Notes under the pieces: generated by a model
What the model was told of the DNA's origin: nothing
What the model saw: the letters and a program-made list of their open reading frames with translations, nothing else
Database searches by the model: none
Shown here: positions 1 through 10,800 of the stretch, piece after piece
How positions within the stretch are numbered: position 1 is the stretch's first letter
Layout of the letters: every line of letters begins with the position of its first letter
Assembly (NCBI RefSeq): GCF_028858725.1
Contig: NC_084772.1
Coordinates: 13,399,048 to 13,463,047, forward strand
Direction: 5' to 3'
DNA: 64,000 nt
From: Colius striatus
Lineage: Eukaryota; Chordata; Aves; Coliiformes; Coliidae
Made by a program: the position numbers and the translations under genes

Positions 1-640
1 ATTTCTGAACCACCACTGCTCAATCCTTGTAACAACTTTGACATCCTCAGGTTCCTACGCAGTCGCAGTGTGTAGCCTCCACTGCTGCTGCCCGGGACAC
101 TCACCCACATCCGTTAACCCCTCCAGCACAAGCCGCATTAAAACACGGTAGCGGTGCTATTAAAAGCCATGTGCTAAAGAGCATTATGTAAGAGCAAATT
201 ACATAAAAGCTTAGATTCCCTGCCTGGCACACCTACCGCTTTAGCACCAAACGCGGCACTTCCTCAACAGGTAATTAGTGCAATCACTGAAACCCAGACA
301 GCCCCCCCATCGCAGTCCTCTTGCTGCTAGGAAGTCAGAATGCGCACTGGGAGCTCACAGAACAGGAACGCTCACATTTCCCAATAAAATATCTATTACA
401 TTTAGTTTTACAGCCTCTCCTAGACCCCTCACGTACAGCCCCCTACACTCCTACGTTTCCCCCACGCATGCTTCTGACACTTGCCCACACCCCTCCACAC
501 ACTCGGCCCTTATCCAATACAGATCTCACACACATCAACCCCCAACCCACTATTCATCGGCTCCCCAGCTTCTCCTAACCCACACCTCCCCTCACCGACC
601 CCATCCAACTCACGCAGCCCCTACCCGACACAAGCTCCCG
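1..640. other. non-coding flank, C-rich and G-poor in its right part
   Basis: I see no convincing coding exon. From about 420 to 660 the plus strand is strikingly rich in C and poor in G, so the minus strand is G-rich. This lies immediately to the left of the CpG island at 641-1430. Such strand skew is typical just downstream of a CpG-island promoter, which would fit transcription leaving the island leftward. A strong GTGAGT donor-like sequence is present on the minus strand at 99-104, but nothing else supports an exon there. Confidence 0.45.
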
Positions 641-1430
641 CTCCCAGCCGCTACTCCTCACACACTCTTGCGGGCCGTTCCCCGCAGAGCCGCCCCACGG
701 CGTTCCTGCCCCACGGCTCAATCCTCCAGCGACCAGGAAGGCTGCCCCTTAAGCGGACTCGTCCGGCCAGGCCTGGGTCCTCTGGCTCCACACCCCCTGC
801 CCCGTCGCACCGCCCCCCGCCGGGCTCAGCCAGTGCCGCGGCGGAAGGGCGGGCGGGCGGCCACCGCCCCGGCCAGCCCCCACAGCGCGGCTGCCTCTGC
901 AGCGGCGGAAGCGCCCGTGTGCCGGTGACGGCGCTTCCGTCCCGCCCTGCGCGGCGCCCCCGGGCGCACCCAGCGGCCGCAGAAGCCCCCACGCGCCCCC
1001 GCCACCTGCAGGTTCCGGGCTGGCGGGCGCGGCGCGGGCGGGCGGGCAGCTGAGTGACGGCGCTGAGTGGCAGCTCCGCCGCCCAACCCGCGCTCCCGGC
1101 GCCCCGCCCCAGTATTTGCCGCGCCGCGGGCGGGCGGGGTTCCTGTCAGGACACGGCGGGACGGGAGAAGCGCGTGGAGTCGACCTCGGCCTCTCACGGC
1201 CCGCCACTCCGCCATGTTCCCCTCAGCGCCTGCCCTCGTCCACCGCAACTCTTCTGCCGGCAGCCTCGGGCCCAGCTGCGGGGCGGCGAGGTACGGCTGG
1301 CTCCGGAGCGGCCAGCGGTCCCGGGGATGAGGAGCGGCCCCGGGGGCGGGGCAGCGGCGCCTCCCGTCACCTCAGCTGCCCCGTGCGCGGGCGGTGGTGC
1401 CGTGCCCTTGGCTGCCTCGGCTGTCCTGAT
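641..1430. promoter_or_regulatory. CpG island, probable promoter of a leftward gene (PDP2 expected by synteny)
   Basis: The stretch is very GC-rich and dense in CpG, unlike the AT-rich sequence to its right. No coding exon could be recognised on either strand; the open frames here are by-products of GC richness. In human the gene beyond CA7 is PDP2 (pyruvate dehydrogenase phosphatase catalytic subunit 2), transcribed in the same direction as CA7. That would place a minus-strand PDP2 promoter here, with the coding exon outside the window. The island identity is seen directly; the link to PDP2 is inference from gene order. Confidence 0.65.
1209..1218 (-). promoter_or_regulatory. YY1-like site AACATGGCGG
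   Basis: On the minus strand the motif AACATGGCGG lies inside the CpG island. It resembles the YY1 consensus AANATGGCGNC, which in many housekeeping promoters sits just downstream of the start site and is orientation-specific. It could mark a minus-strand start close to 1220-1250. It could instead be a start codon in good context (MAEWRAVRGR follows), but I do not recognise that peptide. Confidence 0.35.
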
Positions 1431-2021
1431 GAATTTTAAGCAGGATGATAACGTTACCCATAAAAGCAAGTGAGATGTACTAGGGGAAAACAAAAAACAT
1501 CGTCAAAGGGGTTTTTTATTCTTCATTAATAAAGTTCAAAAAACGTTATTCGCTTGAGGGCGGGCTCTCGAGGTTTTGGGATTTGGTGTGGGTTTTTTTA
1601 AATACAACTCTACACTTCAGTGCTGAGACCACTGGCTGATGAGGCTCACAGTCACAGACCCTTTTTGACAGTGGTTTGCCATAGAAATTACAGAGAGCAA
1701 ATGTCAGGGCTTAACTTTGCTGTCTCACTCTTCCCCCCACTCCCACCGCCTTTTTTTTTTATTTATTTCCTTTACTTTTCTTGGTTAAAATCTCTGCTGG
1801 CCAGTTTTATACCATGTAACATGACAAGGAATGTGCCCAAAGTGCATGGTGGTTAATAAGTAGTTATCGCATGTTATGAATTGGTTACTAAGTAGTCCTT
1901 GCTTTAACCTGGAATAGTGATTTTGCAAAAAGACTCCAGAGGCACAAGAGGCTTTGATATTACCATTTTTTTCATTCTGGCTTCTTATACTGAAGCTTTT
2001 TTTCATTTAAATGTGTTGCAG

Positions 2022-2085
2022 GTATCCTGGAGGAGAGAAATGTGTTCCTAGGTTATATTGATTGGAACGATGTGCGACCATCTTT
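2022..2085 (+). other. candidate non-coding exon of a rightward transcript from the CpG island
   Basis: A good acceptor (pyrimidines, then TGTTGCAG) precedes position 2022 and a good donor (GTGAGT) follows position 2085, defining a 64-nt exon-like unit. A possible upstream partner ends at 1290 in the CpG island (GCGAG followed by GTACGG). If joined, the reading frame started at 1214 closes after about a dozen codons of the second exon, so a divergent long non-coding RNA is more likely than a protein gene. This is based on splice-site appearance only. Confidence 0.25.
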
Positions 2086-5000
2086 GTGAGTCTGAGCATT
2101 CATTTGTTTCTTGTTTTTATTAATATAATGAAACATAGTCTCACGTCAAATGGAGGACCAAACCAAGAAAAAAAAAAACCTTAAAGAAAAAATTCAGGAC
2201 AATATTTTAGTACACAGGAAAAAAAAATCTTAAGTTTGACATAATTGTTCAATTTGTCTGAGAAATCTGCTGAACTGAAAGAGGTCACTCACAGCAGCCC
2301 TTACCTGCACTTCTCTGCCTTGCTCCACTGCTCAGGTGTACCAACGGTAGTTTCTGGGTCTCAAGGCATTCTTCATTCTTACCTGCCACTTTTTTTGAGT
2401 TGTACCATTTCCAGCAGTGATAACACTTCATACAGCAGCCTGAAAATGACTGCTACAAGTCTCCTGTGCTTTTGGAATGTTTACATGCTTCAGTTCAGCT
2501 GAAACCTATTACTTACTGCTCACATGTTCATACAGCAATTTCATAAACTCATATACATAAGCTGAAGTGATTTAGGAGCTGTGTAAATGAAGGTAAATAG
2601 TAGTGCTGTGGATGAAGATGTTGCTTTCATTGCATATTTTCTAAGCCAATAAGGAAAATCATATTGAAGGCTTCCAAGAAACTTAATGATTGTCAGTGTT
2701 TCAGAGTTAATATCCACTATTGACAGGACTGGATAGGAAGCTCAATTGAGTTTTAGGTTCAGTTTTGGAGTATTTGGTTATGCTGATGAACCAGACTGAT
2801 ATATAAGTTTTTAAAAGTAGAAATGCTACTCTTTGATATAATTTGAGGAAAGAAACAGTTTTGCCTAGGCTTACAGTACTGTTGCCTTCAGGAATATCTA
2901 AATAAAATGGCAAATTTTTATGGCACTAGTGGCTTGGCTACCATAGTGCTCTGTCTTATTAATTTGCATTGAAAAAACGGTAATCCAAGTTTCTTTAAAT
3001 AAGACTAAGATTTGGTTTTGATTTCCCTGTTATAGGTGACCTAAAGTTCAGTATTAAATGTCCTGTGCCAGGAGAAAGTTCTTACCAATATTTATAAGCA
3101 AAGGAATCTAATTCTAGAGGCATTGTACTAAGATGCAGTGATAGGTTAAAATGTAGCAAATGCTATATTTAGATATTTTTCAAGGTATATTTTTATCTGT
3201 TGAATTGCACAATCAGCAAATACCTTTTTGTGCTCATTTTTACGTTGCTTGTTTAGGCCATGATCCAGCTCCCATTAAAGTTAATGACAGTTTCAGCAGA
3301 CTTCAGTTGGTTTCAGATAAAGTGAAATGTTTATTTGAGCCTAGAAGGCCGGTTTGAGAAAGACCATTGCATGAAACAGGTTGTGATTAGGCCACTCAAG
3401 GACATGGCATCTTTGCTTCTGATTCAAGTTACTACCTAAGGAGTTGCTCGGCCCCATTCACTGCATGTTGAATTTGATGTATTTACCAGAAGCTGTTTAG
3501 AGATGTTGTTCTGTTCTCTCCCATGAAGCTCAGGGGAGACCTTACTGCTCTCTAAACTACCTGAAAGGACATTGTACTGAGGTGGCAGTCTCTTCTTGTT
3601 GCTTACAAACTGGTTTCAGTTAAGGTTCTGTACCACAGCAAAAGTGAGATTGAATTTCTTGGGTACAGTTTACAAGTGCAGAAAAGTCTTCTGGTTTGGG
3701 GTACTAATGTGACATGAACCAAAATGATGGTTTGTGTTACTACATTGCTGTTCACACCCTGGAGTGAGGGGCTGAAATTTTACCATAATTCAGATGTAGT
3801 ACAAGTAGTAATATCAATGCTATATGCTATATGTATAAACACTTGCTGCCTTACAGCCATGCAAATTGGGAACAGTTCTGTTAAAGTCAGTGTCATCAGT
3901 ATCTTGTAGTTTCCTCAGGGTGAGAAGAAACTCTTACAGGCTGTGTAGAGCAACATGCTTCAATACTTAGCTAAATGGCCACTTTTGCATGCAGAAGTAA
4001 TTCAGAGAAGAAAACGGCTGATCTGAGGTATAAGACAACATCTCTCTTTTTTTTCAGACTTATCTCTGCTTTTTTTTTTTTCTTTTTTTTCTCCTGAAAT
4101 GCTCCCTTTTTTATCTTTCTGACCTTTGAACACCAGCAAAAGCATGATCTGGTGACAAGTTGCCTTGCAACACTTTTTGCCTAATGCTTACATTTGGGTT
4201 AATTTACAGTCATCACGAACTTACTAAATCACTGCTAGATCATATCAGCTACATCACTTAAACTACCTAAAAATACTTCTGTTTGCAGGGGACAGGAAAA
4301 CAAAACCCTAAGTTGAACCTTAACTATAGCTATTAAAGTTAAACAGTTAAAACTAAGATAGGGTGCAGTTTACCGGGCAGAGGATATCTCCACTCTATCA
4401 GGGAAAAGAGGAAGAAAAAAATGTAACCGATTTATTGCCTTTCTTTTGTAAGAATTATTTTTATCCAATAAAGGAGTTTCAGGGACAGTAGAGTCAGCAC
4501 AAGGAATTCAATTACACTCACTCATACCTTTGAAAAGAATTATTGTCCAGGTTAATTTCTCTCATCTCTTCTATTTTGACTGAATTGACCTTAAAAATTG
4601 TTCGAAGCATTGTGATAAGCACTGGGAAAAGCCACTAGATGGCATTTTTAGTTTAGCTTTTACAACCGTGAGCTTTCAATCACTGTCCTGAACTTAAGGC
4701 CTCATGTTTCAGTCGTCACAACTGTGATCCTCTTACAAGTTAAGCTAAGTCCTGCTGGGGTTGTTTGATTCAGCTGCTATTTTTCCTTCAACATACCTGG
4801 TAGAAGATAAGGATAGCATGTGTTCTAGAATTTGGATGACCTTGATGTAGGAGCTTTGCTGAGTAATATTTGCATGCAGAGGAAGGCAGTTCAGAAGGAA
4901 AACAGAAAAAATGAAGTTTCTGAAAGTCTTGGAAAAATACAGATGCGTAGCACAAGTATAGCTAGCTAGACAACAGACAAGCAAACTGGCAAGAGCAGCT

Positions 5001-5959
5001 TGAGTCCTGTGGTCATGAAACACCGCACCTGGTAAAGAGATGGTCATGGGTATATAAGCAAGCACTGAAATGTACCTGGGACAGATCAAAAGTGAAATTA
5101 TTCACTTATAGAAGTCTCTACTGTTTTAGTTAAGATCTTCTGAGGGTCCCAAAGGATATTATAAATACAGTACTTAGTCCTTGGGCTTGATTGTCCTCAT
5201 CTCATGGACAAGATGATGAAATAATATTGTTGAAGAACTAAGGGAGTTCTTGGTATAAGGCTCTCCAGATAATATTTCAACCAATTTCTTAGCAAGTCAA
5301 GAATCTGTAGAAGGAGTACAAATGAATATGGTTCTTTGTACCCCAGAATATTCTTACTAGAACTTTGCTAAGTGAGAAGGAATCACCAGTGAAGCTCTTC
5401 ATGCTGCCTCTTCTGAAAAAATAATTCCATTATTTCCCACTAAAAGATCTCAAATCACTAATTGATTTTATTATTATTATTTTTGCTATGTTTTCCTGGT
5501 GGACTATAGTTTCAGGCACTGGGAAAAGACAGTAGAACAGAGCTTAATCTAACCGAATAACTTCATCATACAAATTATGTTATTCATTAAGTACAAAATA
5601 AAATTCACTATTTCATAGCATATTTGACATGTCTGCTTGAAGTTTGCTTCTATAATATAAAAAAATTGAAATGCATTGAATGGCAAGATGTAGTTTATGG
5701 CTTTAAAATCATACAAAAAAAAATTTATGCTTTTGTTGTTGGGTGACCACAGTTTCAAGGAACAAAGAATAAAAGACCTCCTTTTATCTTCTGCTTCCCT
5801 GAAATGAAAAGAAATCACATTCTTTAAGCCAGCAATTGAAGAAAAGCTATAAATAAAAGAAACATTTTTTATGAAGGAAAATACAGTTCTGCTTCTCCCA
5901 GAAACCAAACACCTCAGGGGATTCAGCATTAAAGCTCTTTACAATAGCTAAGCTTTTAC

Positions 5960-6062
5960 AATAACCTTTTGAGCTAAACATTATCCTTCTGTTGTTATGA
6001 GTAAACCACCCCTAAAGAAGCTTAAGTACTGTGTTCAAGGTCACAGAGTGGACACAGTGAAT
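5960..6062 (+). repeat. possible MIR/CORE-SINE fragment
   Basis: The segment around TTCAAGGTCACAGAGTGGAC resembles the MIR core and 3' region, which reads like CCCAAGGTCACACAGCTAGT. The rest of the match is weak. Such CORE-SINEs are ancient in amniotes and usually degraded in birds. Confidence 0.4.
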
Positions 6063-6355
6063 AAATAAGATCTTTATTTCATTAGACTGAGTGGATAGAG
6101 CTGGGAAATAACATTTCAAGATGAGTCTCATCATGTAGGTTTTAGTTTTAACATGGTAATTTAACTCTGAACAGGCAAGAAATAATTCAAGATGCACAAA
6201 ATATGGTGGAATCTCTTGAATGAAAGAATTAAAACCAGGAATAGATAGCAAAGTTACATTCACAATAGATGAAAACATTGCATTTTATAATGATTTACTT
6301 CATGTAGCATTTGCAATATAGTGATCTCACCTCTAAAACAACACTCAATTAGCCC

Positions 6356-6510
6356 TCAACATCCCTGTGAGGTAGGTCAGTGTTAACCACATTTTACATA
6401 CAAGAAAACTGAGGAACAGAAAGTTTAGGGTCAATGTAACAGAAAAACTGTCAACTACTTAGGTCTGGAACTCTAGTCTTCTCTTCCTTGTACTGTGCTT
6501 CACATCTAGC
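6356..6510 (+). repeat. degraded MIR-like (CORE-SINE) copy
   Basis: The order CATCCCTGTGAGGTAGGT, then CATTTTACATACAAGAAAAC, then TGAGGAACAGAAAG follows the MIR body (CCCTGTGAGGTAGGTA, CATTTTACAGATGAGGAAAC, TGAGGCACAGAGAG). It is diverged, as expected for an element inherited from early amniotes. Confidence 0.6.
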
Positions 6511-7800
6511 AGATTTCTGTTTCAGAAAAATAATAAAAAAAAAAGTGGAGGGGCAACAGCTCCTAGTGCCTGTTCTCCTCCTTTTACCCCCCTGCTTTCC
6601 TTTCTATGATGCATCTTTGATGACTTCCCCACATCTAAGCTGACGAAAACTGATAAATATCAGCAATTTCTATCTGAACTACACAAATCAAGTAGAACAT
6701 TGAAGCCCAGAATTAAAGTAACTGAAAATAGATTGTAGGTAGTAGTTACAGATAACATCACTAAAGACCAGAGACACAAGTCTGAATTTTGTCACCAAAC
6801 TACAGAAGCACATTGCTCTTATAAAGCCACTTTCTTTTGAAGATGTGAAAGGACTCGGGACTGATGAAGACTGGTATCTGCAGGGAGTATCTCTGACAGG
6901 CTGCCACAGAGAGGGAATTTGTGCAGCAATTGACATTCAGTGCAGTAAAGATCCCGAAAGTAAACAAAATATTTACTTTCTTTAGGGCAGACAATGAAGG
7001 AGGAAGTATTTCAGAGCAAATAACTGAGGTAGAGTTTGAACAATTGAGAACCACACCACACAACTGAATTGCTATAGATCTGCTTTTCAACAAAATTGAA
7101 AGGGGCATAGGTGACTGATGCTGCATGGGCTAAAAGAACAAATGGCTGAACAACACTCAACAATAAAGTAGCCTGATTCTAAACACAGCCTTTACATTCT
7201 TTTTTTAAATTAATTATAAAATATCATCTTAGTAACTTTAAAATATATACATAGTTTTCATTACAGTGCCTACTTGAGTAAAAAACTTCTTCTAGTGCTA
7301 CTCATATGCACTGTATGTGTTGACAGACAGCAAGAACACAGTGAAAGTAATCTTTACATTGGACAAAACTCTAATGCTAAACAAGAGATCAGTAAGCACA
7401 ATTTAAGTATGGTTTGTCCAGAATTGACTACCATTTCATCATGTGTTCAATGAGACAATTAGAGATCATAGACATCAGTACTAGCAGATCACTGTATAAT
7501 TTCCCATTTTATATTAAGTGGTATTTTCATCTCAACTAGAATGTTATCAAAGATCTGAAACTAAAAATTAACTGAACTATCCTTTATATTAAAAAGTGCT
7601 AGTTTAAAAGATCCCATTTCTCAAAAGAATGAGCAATTAAAATTAAATATAAAAATCAGAAGATGGTGCCCCTCCAAGCAGGGTATTCAGGGAAATGGCC
7701 ATCTTGTGTGTTCCATGAGTGATCTGAAGACCAGAGTTTCTGTTTATAGTATCTCAAATATGGAAGCTCTTGGATATCTCAGGGTGGTTTTCTGTTTTCT

Positions 7801-10800
7801 TCAGGCCTTGAAGGATGCTCGAACTACTCTCCCTTTAAGAGGCTGGGGGGGGCGAAAATTATTGACCATTTGAATCCTCTGGTCTTCTTCACTGGTGAAG
7901 AGCAGCATGCGGAATTTCTCCATCTGTAAGTTCAGGTGAAATAATTTACTTCTTAAGAGGGCAATCAATGTTTTTAGAAAAAGCACCAAAGAAAAGTATT
8001 AAATACATTTTAATCTCTTAATATAACAGGTTCAAAGATCCTAGAGAGTGCTAACAAAAAAAACCCCCAAAACAGAAGCCCTGATAAATGAACAAGATAA
8101 TTATTCACAGGCTAATGTCCTTCTATCTTAGCCCCACTGCAAATTGAAACAGGCACTGATTGTTTATCCAGTGCCAAATGCTCTAAGAACTGAGAAAACA
8201 TCAAAAGTTTACCTGTTTCTCAGAAATTCTGATGGGTTCTTTAAGCACTATCCATGTTACACTCTCATTTAGGGGTGGTGTGGTCAAAGAACCAAGGTAC
8301 GTCCAATAATCTAGACTCAAAGGCAGGAGACATGTGGGGTTGAAGCTTGTAAATTGAGCTTTTGTTCCCTGGGGAAAAAAAAAAAAAAACAAACAACACA
8401 CACACACACACACAAAGATACTTGAAGTTTATTTTTTTGCTTTCAAGTGCACTTCAAGTAACTGTTTTTTGAAGAAAAAAATGCCCCAGTACTACCAAAA
8501 AGTAGGGACAGAAAAAGTCTATCAAGGTTTGGCTGCCTTCTAACTGCTGTTATCCAAGAGTAGCATGGCAAGTGTGATGCCTACTGCCAGTCCGCTGGAC
8601 CTGAAGTTCTTCCCCATTGCCTCCACCAAAGTTAATGTCATCACAAAAGTTCTAAAAATAAAGTGTATTCTGTACAGTGTTCAGTGTGAGCTGTAGTTAT
8701 CACAGCAGAACTCCCTGTAGAAGAAAACTAGACCCCAAACAGTCATTGTCTGCTAAAACAAGTATTGGCTTTAAAAATCAAATGTGCAAGTCTAATTTTA
8801 AAGAAAGATGGACCAATCAAAAGACCAGTATAAATAGGAAATGCTGTCTGAAGTAAAGATTGTCTTAACTACCACAGTCTGGGGCAAAGATTTTCAACCT
8901 GTAGCATTATGTGAAAGGTACTCAAAAAGCTTTACCCAATTGTCTGGAGAATTGCTTGTAAGGAACAGACTGAGCAGCTTACCCCTAGTGACAAACCTGC
9001 AGACCAGATAGTCCATCATTACAACTGAGGGATGGCTATTTCTTTCCTGAAGTGAAACAAATCATTTAAACATCAAAGTATCATTTACTGTGTCTGCAGC
9101 CTAAATGTTGCCATGTAACTGCCTTTATTTCCTTTCACAAGCATATGCAGAGGAGCGAGAACCCATTCAAGTGTTAGATACAGTTTATTTTGCATATTAG
9201 AACTTATGGCTGTTATAGAATGCATTAATCTCACGTAAATCACAGAAGGATAACATTTGCAGTGGTCTAATCTCTCTGCACTTGAGCAAGTGCAGCAGGT
9301 ATCAACCTTCAGCAAAGCTCTCAGATACATCTAATTAAAGACAACCTTCAGGTATCACAGAAAGAATAGAACAGCTCAGTACCTTAAGATTGTCCTGACA
9401 CAGCTTTGCAGCAGAAGATAGACTGGCAGCTTGAGCTTGCTCAAGGCTGCTGTCAATGAAAAAGGATTATTTTTCTGACATTGTAAGTGCTGAGCCCAAA
9501 GGGTCTTTTTGTGTTTAGATACTCTGGCAAAGGTAGAACCTCTGGATGCTCAGTGGGGTCAGCATAGCCTTGGGAGACACCTGAGATAAGGCAAATAAGA
9601 TAAACTTGATAGGAGACATGGAGGATACAACTACAGTGATGTTCTAATCATGAGAAGATTTGTGATGGGTGACGTTTCATTTTTGTCTGAAACACATACA
9701 TGAGCTTGACTTTTCAGAGGGTAGCTCATAAACAATTAGAGAGCTTAAAACTTACTTTAAATTTTACCATGTACAAAGCATCAGTGAGTCTGTTCATATT
9801 GGCGTGTTCTTTCCCAATCTAAAATAATAGAATACATGGGTTAAACAAGAATTATCACAGTTAGACTTAGAATGGGTCTTCTTATCTGAATCTCAGCATT
9901 CTAACTACAGTAAGTTTAACAGTCATTTGCAATGAGTTACTGCTTCAAATAAGTCATCTGTTTTCCTTAAGCACTTCTTAAATATGTGGCTTGGTTCTCA
10001 AACACTTGACAGCATAATGCTTTTCATGTAAACATGCTATTTTTGTGATTCTTACCTCCAAGAAAACACCAACTACTGCCAAGCCATCTGGAGCTGCTGC
10101 TGCTTCTCCAAATGTTGCATATTTTCTGGCATTCCAGTGAACTAAGTGGAGCTTTAAAGAAAAATAACAAATAAGAATTAAAAAAAAAAAATAGCACTAG
10201 AAGCTGTGAATTTGTTAACAGGCTGTCTCATGTTAACAGACACTAATAGTCCTTCATAAAAGAACGTAGGTTTTGCTCCAAGGGCGTCTTTGGGAAGATG
10301 AGCAAGTGTAATATTTTAGACCATAGCACGGACAGACACTACAAATCTCTATCAGCCTGTATTGGGTTTGTGTGGCCAGGTTTTGGTTTTGAGGGGCTAC
10401 AGGAGTGGCTCCTGAGAGAGGCTACTAGAAGGTCCCCCTCTGTTGTTCAGGGCTAGTGCCAGTCAGCTCCAAGATAGACCCACTGCTGGCCAAGGCCAAG
10501 CCCATCAGCAACAGTAGTAGTGCCTCAGGGATAACATTTAAGAGGGGAAAAGCTGTGCAACAGCAATTACAGCTGGGGGAGAGGAGTGAGGCTGTGAAGA
10601 ATAATGTCTCCACAGACACCCAGGTCAGTGAAGGAGGAGAGGACGTTCTCCAGGTATCAGAGCGAAGGTTGCCCTGCAGCCTCTGGTGCAGCCCATGGTG
10701 AGGCCCTGTCTCTGCAGCCATGGAGGCCACAGGCGAGCAGAGATCCACCTGCAGCCCAGGGAGGACCCCACACCAGAGCAGATTTGATTGGTAGCAAATT

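Larger units (their letters stand above)
2086..7800. other. intergenic sequence downstream of CA7
   Basis: This is AT-rich sequence without recognisable exons. It holds degraded MIR-like SINE fragments (listed separately) and a short TTATTATTATT run near 5468-5482. The 3' untranslated region of CA7 must begin at 7800 and run leftward. I could not assign its polyadenylation site; an AATAAA on the minus strand at 6073-6078 is one candidate. Confidence 0.5.

Noticed and set aside
278-1493. Overlapping open frames of 85-216 codons on both strands
   Set aside because: They lie in C-rich or CpG-island sequence, have low-complexity Pro/Arg/Ala/Ser content, overlap each other in several frames and resemble no known protein.
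3247-3310. Stretch resembling an amniote repeat with GATCCAGCTCCCATTAAAG
   Set aside because: It looks like a repeat I associate with reptile genomes, but I could not name the family or see its ends.
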